Shown one piece after another: positions 56,736 through 64,000 of a stretch of 64,000 nt of DNA. This DNA is from Marsupella aquatica. Lineage: Eukaryota > Marchantiophyta. The notes under the pieces were generated by a model, which made no database searches, was not told the DNA's origin, and saw only the letters and a list, made by a program, of their open reading frames with translations. How positions within the stretch are numbered: position 1 is the first letter of the stretch; each line of letters opens with the position of its first letter. The stretch covers positions 12,028,001 to 12,092,000 of the forward strand of contig OZ316895.1 of assembly GCA_973895155.1 (NCBI GenBank), in the 5' to 3' direction. The translations under genes and the position numbers were made by a program.

Positions 56736-59700
56736 TCAAATAAAATGTATACTTCCTACCACAACATGCCCGGCGAACTTCATTCTTCTTGCTTGATTGA
56801 AAATCGTTCTGCCAAACAACACCAACCCGAAATAAGATTCCAAAACTTTACTCGAACTTAAACACTGGATATAATTTTCACCGCCAGTTACAGGTATCAA
56901 ACCAAAAATAACAGGTTCAGTCTGTCCTGAAGACTTCCTAGTCGCATTAGTGAACTGAGAAGAGAACTTACTCAGGAATTCGTAAGTGGTAATCATTGAA
57001 GTACCCCACAAGGACATACTAACAAAACGTGGCCCAAGCCCCTTATAGAAACCCTTCCATCCATCCTCTTTCATTAAACTTTTCACTGTTTGTAAAATGG
57101 TTGGAGCTCCCTCCCCTTCGCCCTTCAATACCTGTGCACATCAAACAGAATCCTGAACTCAGTGACGAGCTAGATTTCCCTGACGGTCGGGTCATGACAT
57201 CCTTCTCAAGAAAGTTTTCGAAGGAATTTAAGTCCATATCACCAAGTATCTTAAAAGATTTTGCATTACACAGCAAGAGCTTAGAAGATGGAACTCCGCG
57301 GCAGATGAGAGGGAAGATGGCACTTTCGATAGGGCACAACAACAATGTCAAACAGAGACACTCCATGAAACAAGGAATGACCATACTCAGTAGGCAAGCC
57401 TTTCAAAGTAAAACCTTTGAAGTTGACATTTCGTCTCAATCAGGTCAAAAAAGCGGAAGATAAATTCTTGGACAGAGCAAAAACTAGAGACTATCACACC
57501 TGGAGGCGGGTCTTAATTGTGTCCATTGGAGTAGTTGTAACTGAGGAGACGGCACCAGCTACAACTCCTCCAGCTGCCTGAACTAGTACCAGTCTAGACT
57601 GACTTGGAGCCTCCACCTCTCCCCCTACTCCATAGCCAAGACTTCTGAGAAAACCCAAGAACAAACTGGTGCTCAGTTTCGCGAATGATAATTGTTCTTG
57701 GCTAACAGAAACTTGACATGTCCCACCTATCCATATCCAAGCAGTCAGGCCTGCTGTACAGTATTCTACGAATCATACACAGCAGTGAACACAAAAGCTG
57801 ATTGTAGCATGACATTTCTACGCATTAGAACTTGGATACGCACACAAAAACATCCACAAGGAGAGAGAAAGTTGGGCTCCATTCAGGATGAGACTGAGCA
57901 CAATATCTAATGAACTTCTCAGCTAGTGTGTCATCAACCTTAGGTCAATGTTGGCAGGGTCTGGTGTGTAATCTGAATCCATGGAAATCTTCCTGTAGAA
58001 CTGTGAAGTCTCAGGAGCAACAATGGGAAAACGGTTTATGCGCATGTCGAAAGGTAGAAGGAAATCATCCAAATTGATTCTCTTAGATGTTCTCACCTCC
58101 AAATAACCCGCTGACTGGAACCATAAGCCGCCCACCAGACCGCACTGGACGGAGAGTACGTCAGGACAGACATTCCAAATCCCCGGTAAAGACCTCGTAT
58201 ACCATCTGCTTTAAGAATCTGTCTCACAGCATCTATACTTCCAGAGTAATGGGTAGTTCCCACGGACCCTTGAACCATCAATCGCTGACTAACCTGCACT
58301 CAAAGAATGCCGGGTAGCAATAAGAGACTCATGTCACGGGGATCTCATCCCAAATTAGTCCAATCCGTAATGTATTCTGAATTGCCCACGTCACATGGAG
58401 TGGTATAGCCAAAAAACAAGTTCGAGGTGCATTGTAGCTCAAATGCAAGGGGAAAACTCACGAGTTCGGGAAAATGAGTAGCAATCAACCGAGGTGCGAA
58501 CTACACAGAATCAACTTCCTGCCTATTATAGAAAGCAATGAACAATACCGTACAAGAGAAAGGGAAGAGGTGCCTAGGTAACAACACATGCAGGAATATG
58601 ACGCAAGTCATAGGCATATCAAGGGTAGACAGGGACAATGTGACAACCGAGTATCTCCCACCATCCCTGATTGGAAGTTTGACACAGTCCGAATGGTATA
58701 ATACTTTTAGAGCATGCAGCAAATCCAATTTCCAACTGTTTCATTCTCCAAAAGGCAAATGTGATGATTACCACATCCAAAGGAACAAAAACAGTTTGAG
58801 AAGCCATTGACGAAATCATTCCAGCACAGCCATTGGCAAATGCGGCTGCTGAGGCTTCGGGCATGTCCATACTTTCTGCTATCTTCAAGGCAGCCGCTTT
58901 GGTGGTCTCCAAAGACGTCATGAAAACCATCCTGCTGGGAATCGCGCCTGTTATCACTATGCCGAACCCCCTGTACAAGCCCCTAATACCTTCTGTTGAA
59001 AGAATATGTTTGACAATAGATTTGGCGGATTTATGGGCAGAATCTGCCCTTACAACTTGCAGCCTTGTCTTTATAACAGTAATGGGATACAAGGCTGCTG
59101 AAACCCCAGAAAATAAGCCAGCGCCTACGATATAAAACTTCGTTTTGTCCAGTCTGCATGCAATCCATGCCGGGATGACAGTCAGTAAATGAACAGCACT
59201 TAAAAAAAATCAGGCAGCAAAGCGACTAAAGGTAAACTGATATTATACATCCTGGGAAGTTCAACAGCATCGTCTCAAAAATGCAGACAGTTCACGGAAC
59301 AATTAGATTAGAGGTCATGCTGAGAACTGATGCCACCACCGTGAGAGTGAACAGGTTTTAATTCAGCTTCTTTTATGCAAACACCTCTACAGGATTTAGG
59401 AAAGAGCCTAGAAGAACGTCAGCAGACAAAGAACTAACGGAGTTGAGGGGTCAGTAGATTGGCGTTCATCAATGGCTAGTACGTTTATGAAACCAGACCA
59501 TCAAAAAGTAACGTAATTCTAAGTGTGACGTTGCTGCCTTTGTAAATAGTACCCTTCTCATTCATTATAAGTTCGACAACATCAGTCCATACATAAAAAC
59601 AAAATGCCGTTTGCATCACTCCCCCTCCCCTGTTTCTCCAGTCTGGTTTTATGACAATATACATTTCCTTGATCTCGTTTCTAAGATTGATAGGATACAT

Positions 59701-59968
59701 TGAAAAATCAAGAAATCTGTGCTCTGTAAGGAGAACAATATATTTGCAACAGATAAGCCTACTCAAAGTCAAGGGCAATGTATATCTGCGAATACAAACG
59801 AGGGAACGGGAAACGACTGGTACGGCTACACTTGCCATCTGCTGGAATGGAATGCAGTGGCCAAATGAGAATGAAATTTAAAAAAACACGGCGATACCTA
59901 TCCCAGTTGATTTCAGCTTGAGGCAGCGCCATTTCAGCCGTTCGCTGATGAGTGTGCGATGCTGCCAT
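56736..59968 (-). CDS. Mitochondrial carrier family protein, SLC25A44-like, five exons
   Basis: Inner-membrane solute carrier with three tandem repeats of about 100 residues. Exons 59968-59898, 59153-58772, 58293-58097, 57645-57501 and 57131-56736; all GT-AG, phases agree, 396 residues. The signature helices are YPITVIKTRLQ (repeat 1, lacking the usual acidic residue), FVPLDVVSQRLM (repeat 2) and TTPMDTIKTRLQ (repeat 3). GIRGLYRGFG occurs in repeats 1 and 2 and GWKGFYKGLGPRFVSM in repeat 3. INWD-LDKTKF near the N-terminus and the SQRLMVQG context match the plant relatives of SLC25A44, whose animal member moves branched-chain amino acids; the plant substrate is not deducible. The protein is about 50-60 residues longer than usual because exon 5 reads on past YEFLSKFSSQ, so the real end may lie in a further splice. 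Confidence 0.92.
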
Positions 59969-60684
59969 GTCACCCTAAATCTCCCCCGATGAGAATCCTT
60001 CCCAGCTCCCGAAAACTTGCTCGAGATATATTCAACTCAACACCGAAATCATTCCCAACCTTACAACGCGTAAATACAGTCGAATCATTCGGACCAGGCC
60101 AAAATTTCAGTCATAATTCTCCAGCCTATACATACAGTACCGGCTCTTTGAGCCACGAACTAGCATGGATGAATAACCTAACCTCGATTTCCAAGTACAG
60201 GACCAGGAATACTCCCTCCTTCCCCCTTCTACATGCACCACCAGATCAGACACAAGTACGCGCCACGAACCAGTCAATCAACCGATGACCTCACTGCACT
60301 ACAATCTGCTTTGCATCTACAAAGCATTCTCAGGAAGTGCGGTCGTTGCCATGCCGTGAATACCGAAACACAGAGCACCAGAAGCGCCAGTCAGCCAGCA
60401 GCTGTGCTTCCGTTTTCACCCTCTACTCCAGTGACCTCCACTGAACTCCTCCACTCCACTCTACTCCACCAATCCGCAATCCGCAACCCTAACCAAACCA
60501 AACCAAACCAAACCCCTTCAAGAAGCGGAACTGCGAAAGCCTCGAGTAGAAAACAATAATGTGAAGAACGCCCCGCCTTTCAGCGACACCGTGCGGTACT
60601 GTAATAAGATCACACGCACATCCACACAAGGTCAAACTCCCACGAATGCAGTGCAGTGCAGTGCAGTGCAGAGCTGCGCTCACG
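59969..60684. other. Upstream region of the carrier gene; short microsatellites
   Basis: Likely promoter and leader of the minus-strand carrier. It contains (CCAAA)n at about 60,493-60,514 and (GTGCA)n at about 60,648-60,670. No clear TATA box. Confidence 0.4.
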
Positions 60685-60704
60685 TAGAATCCATTGCGGA
60701 CGAT

Positions 60705-61200
60705 CAATTGCACGAGGAGGAGGAAAAGGACATGGAAACCTGCTTCAAGCTCGCATCCTCGTCATGCAGGCAGAATCACAGACAAGACACTGATGATAGA
60801 GCGGAGCGGGAGGGGAGGCAAGGGGGTGGGGAGCTTCGGAAGGGGGAGTAGTTCCATGGAGGCTTCAATGGGAACAGGGGGGCTCGAAAACCTCAGAACT
60901 TGAGGTACCTAACTTACCAGGTTAAGGAGGGAGGTCAGGGGTGGAGACTAGAGACGAGGGAGTATGACAAATCATGGAGTCTTTATAATTGCACAAAGAG
61001 GAGGAAAATGACATGGAAACCTGCTTCAAGCTCGCATCCTCATTATGCATGCAGAATCACAGACAAGACACTGGTAATAGAGCAGAGCGGGAGAGGAGGG
61101 GAGCGGAGGCAAGGGGTAGGGAGCTTGGGAAGGGGACTCAAGGAGTTTCATAGAACTCGCAATAGGAGGGGGGGGGGGGGGGGGGGGTGTCAAACCTCAA
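60705..61200. repeat. Direct duplication of about 200 bp (281-bp offset) with a G20 run
   Basis: GAGGAGGAAAAGGACATGGAAACC... at about 60,715-60,905 recurs at about 60,996-61,205, with shared blocks CTGCTTCAAGCTCGCATCCT and AGAATCACAGACAAGACACT. The second copy has an uninterrupted run of 20 G (61,168-61,187) where the first has about six. Confidence 0.85.
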
Positions 61201-61205
61201 AACTT

Positions 61206-62248
61206 GATGTACCTTAATTACATCCCATTGGACTTCCCTTAACTGTTCAATGAAAGTGAAGGATGGTGTAAAGGGTGACTTTTGATCCCCACTGGATCTT
61301 GGTAAAACACCATATCAAACCACCATAATCTGGCATTGGGAGCTTGGCCAGCTCAAACTTGCCAGATATATTTGATGGCCTGCAGGGCTGGGTCTTGGAA
61401 TGCCTGGACCTGCAGGGCTGGGTCTCGCATTGCTCTTATGGAATTTCATAATGCCTTAACAGAAGTGGCATCTTCCCAGCAAAGTACATTCTATCCAACT
61501 TTTGTGCTTTGTCCGTCGAGCCATCCGTCCGTCTGTGAGCAGACATGTGATTCATGCTGATGCAAGGAACTTCTCAGCCGTTGATTGCAGAGGAATCTCT
61601 GGTTAGATAGATTATAGATTATGGGATAGTTTCTAGTTGACAAATATGTTGTCTGCAATGTCTATAATCTAACTAACCAGTAAGTCTAACTCTTTGAATC
61701 ACCAAATGGACATCATCTTGTCATCTTTCACCACTGCCATTGATGGGCTTCGTCTACTTGATGATACCAAGCTGGAGATTATTGATTCCTTGCAGGAACT
61801 GGCACAGGAATAATCATTGACCTAGTAATACAGAGCAGCGATCCTGAAAAAAAAGTCCAATGATTACATATGTACCATCTCTTTTGTGCACTGAAATTTT
61901 CTTTGACAATTCTTCAGGAAACTCCAGAGCAACTTATGCAGCAGCTTATGACCTGCTGGTGTCTTGATATGTTCAAGCTGCAAGCAGCCAATGGCTGCCA
62001 CTTACAAGTAAGCTCTATCATCAAGCTTCCTAACGAAGAGAAAAACTCCCCGCAAAACATAGAATGTACAACCATGGAAGCATCCACATGAACATGTGAG
62101 CACAAATCAAAATCCATGATGTACCATTGAATTAAAATGTCTCCACGTGGGGTTGGCTTTCAATCATTACAACACAGTAAAGTGAATGTCCATTACTTTA
62201 CAATTGTACCTTCCATTCCACTCAAGGAGATGCGAAACTGGAGGCCCG
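61206..62248. other. Intergenic with exon-like fragments on the plus strand
   Basis: 61,918-62,007 is a 90-nt open block between a good acceptor (AATTCTTCAG) and donor (GTAAGC), encoding TPEQLMQQLMTCW. 61,708-61,812 encodes IDGLRLLDDTKLEIIDSLQE. I do not recognise the family, and no start, end or connecting exon was found. Probably remnants of a gene or transposon. Confidence 0.25.
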
Positions 62249-62480
62249 GAAGGAGTTCCACTTTGTCTGTGAAGCGCAGATGGATTGGCAAAGCTTGGAT
62301 GGACTTGCTCAGAACATTTAAACTAATTCAGATAACACTGTCTACACTTTTGACTAAAATGTAACCTGTAAACTGTCTCCTTACCATTTGCAGCCGGTTT
62401 CAATTACCTGATCAAACCGAGTTCCTTGATAACTTGATGACTTGACTACCTTGAACGTGAAAGACATCAAGATGTTATGC
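62249..62480. repeat. Repeat related to 28.4-29.15 kb (uninterrupted copy)
   Basis: Matches 28,445-28,600 followed directly by 29,036-29,150. See that entry. Confidence 0.65.
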
Positions 62481-64000
62481 CATTACTCAAGATCACCATG
62501 ATGTTTTGATTACTTTCTCCCCAAGGTAGTCAAAGTCGTCAACTGCAATACACAACCAGCTCCTGTTTCTTTTTTGGGTGTGAAAGTGACGATCACTTTT
62601 ACGCAGTCCATGGGGATGGCCAGGACAATGTCTTGGTCCATCCAGGCTTTTGTTTCAGGAGATGCGGAAAATTGTTGCGGCGGAGGAATAGTATTATTAT
62701 AAATAAAATAAAAGTTTAGATGGGGACCAATGTTGTTGCCTTGATTGGTGACTTGCCTCATGGTAGTTGGTCTGCCACAAAGTATGTTTGTCCCTTCCTT
62801 GGTGACTAAAATTTTGGGTAGGTTGGTTCAATGGCATGGTACAAGAGGTTGAAACTGGAAGTGCATTTATGGCACAGTCAGACTTATTGTATGTGTTGCC
62901 AGAGCCCAATTAGCTATGAACTTAACAGGGTAAGTACAATGTTTTTGTACTAATACTAATTTTGGTAAGAATGATCTTGAATCCAAAGAACACTGATTTT
63001 TGTTGGTTTTCCAGAATGCTTTTTTCCATTTTCGTTTAAATTGTTAGTGAAAATGAGTGATGTGGAGCTTCTAGAATTAGAGCACCTTAGTTGAAGTCCT
63101 TCTGTTGTTCAACGTATTCAAAGATGTATCCCTGTCCCACCTCCATGTCATTGTGTCTAGGAGCTTTCGGGGGAGCTTTCTACAATTCTACCTTAGTTTA
63201 AAGTCTTTGTGTTGGTCAATGCCATACAAATTTGTATCAGTGACTTTTCAGTACAGACATTGTTTTCTAAATTAGAAATGAAAAACAGGAGAAAATCCAA
63301 GTAAAAAGTTATCTGTGAATGCAAAAATGTCTCTACTGAAGGTGGGTAGCCAAGCAGGGCCTGGGCGGCAAGGGGGTAATACAGGGCATGAGTCCTACTA
63401 CAATGCCACAAAGGCACTTCCAGGGACTTGTTTCCCTGACCAAATAACTGCAATGAATTCTTGGCCGAAAACATATCTTGCACTTGTAATGAAACTATGC
63501 CTAAACCCTCACTAGATAGTATTCCTCCACATGAGAAAACCCTACCAGACTTAGAGCATCCCCAACCCTTACTCAAAAACCTATCGGTAACTGGGTGTTG
63601 ACTGAAACAAAACCAGTAACTAAAACTCAAATAGTCATCTCAAGTCCTTGCTTGGAAAGCAATTATGGGACCTTACGCTAAATAGGTGTTGACTGAAACC
63701 AATAACTGAAACTCAAAAAATCATATCAAGCTCTTCAATGGAAAGCTATGGGATTTTTAGGGCAGTGGGTTTTTTGGCTTCTTGACCTGGACTCTGCTGG
63801 GTTAGTTGCTGGATTCCATGATTGCAATCTATGGTGGTGTAGAAGTGAATTTGAGTGCGTGTTTGAGGAAAATAATCCAATAAGGGTTGGGTTGAGTTTC
63901 ATTTTACAATGATTGGTAATTTGGTCTTTTCAGCCAGCTAACAAAAGGGTGTTGCCAGACTGGATATTTTCTCCTTATATTCTTACATCAACCCAAACTA
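62481..64000. other. Intergenic, nothing recognised
   Basis: No gene seen to the end of the window. A 145-codon minus frame at 63,630-63,193 lacks recognisable motifs. Confidence 0.5.

Noticed and set aside
59090-59110. Apparent one-base deletion in exon 2 of the mitochondrial carrier
   Set aside because: On recounting the bases the frame is continuous (GTT TCA GCA), so there is no frameshift.
1-64000. CRISPR arrays, bacterial operons, rRNA genes
   Set aside because: The tandem repeats found have no spacer architecture, and the genes are spliced plant nuclear genes.

Overview
The window is nuclear DNA of a land plant. Evidence: spliced GT-AG genes with 5 to 19 exons, plant-type protein families (tau-like GST, GDSL esterase, plant O-fucosyltransferase-like protein, plant long-chain acyl-CoA synthetase, SLC25A44-type mitochondrial carrier), and about 60% of the sequence being AT-rich repeat-filled intergenic DNA. 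I cannot name the species. The single-exon GST and GDSL genes, and a LINE whose endonuclease looks restriction-like rather than apurinic, make me lean toward a seed-free plant (bryophyte, lycophyte or fern), but this is inference.

Layout. 1-8.7 kb: repeats, then a minus-strand non-LTR retrotransposon (about 2.24-7.65 kb). It has a zinc-finger N-terminal region, a reverse transcriptase, a C-terminal Cys/His knuckle and a PD-(D/E)XK-like nuclease, and is preceded at its 5' side by about 8.3 tandem copies of a 186-bp unit. 11.2-11.9 kb: an intact single-exon GST (minus). 14.5 kb: a 73-bp-arm hairpin. 16.1-18.1 kb: an intact single-exon GDSL esterase/lipase with a visible TATA box, a uORF and a poly(A) signal (plus). 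19.4-22.2 kb: a five-exon O-fucosyltransferase-like gene (minus) whose upstream region is duplicated at 26.3 kb. 32.5-39.9 kb: a complete 19-exon long-chain acyl-CoA synthetase (minus), reconstructed exon by exon with consistent phases to 665 residues. 41-56 kb: no convincing gene; fold-back elements, tandem repeats, a SINE-like unit and a miRNA-like hairpin. 56.7-60 kb: a complete five-exon mitochondrial carrier (minus). 60-64 kb: duplicated sequence, a G20 run and exon-like fragments.

The genes are independent housekeeping or metabolic loci, not a cluster. The two lipid-related genes (GDSL, LACS) are 15 kb apart on opposite strands, and I infer no functional link. The most informative non-genic observations are the retrotransposon with its 186-bp upstream monomers, and a non-autonomous DNA-transposon family present in four copies. 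Three of those copies have recognisable 8-bp target-site duplications, and one interrupts a tandem repeat whose sister units act as an internal empty site.
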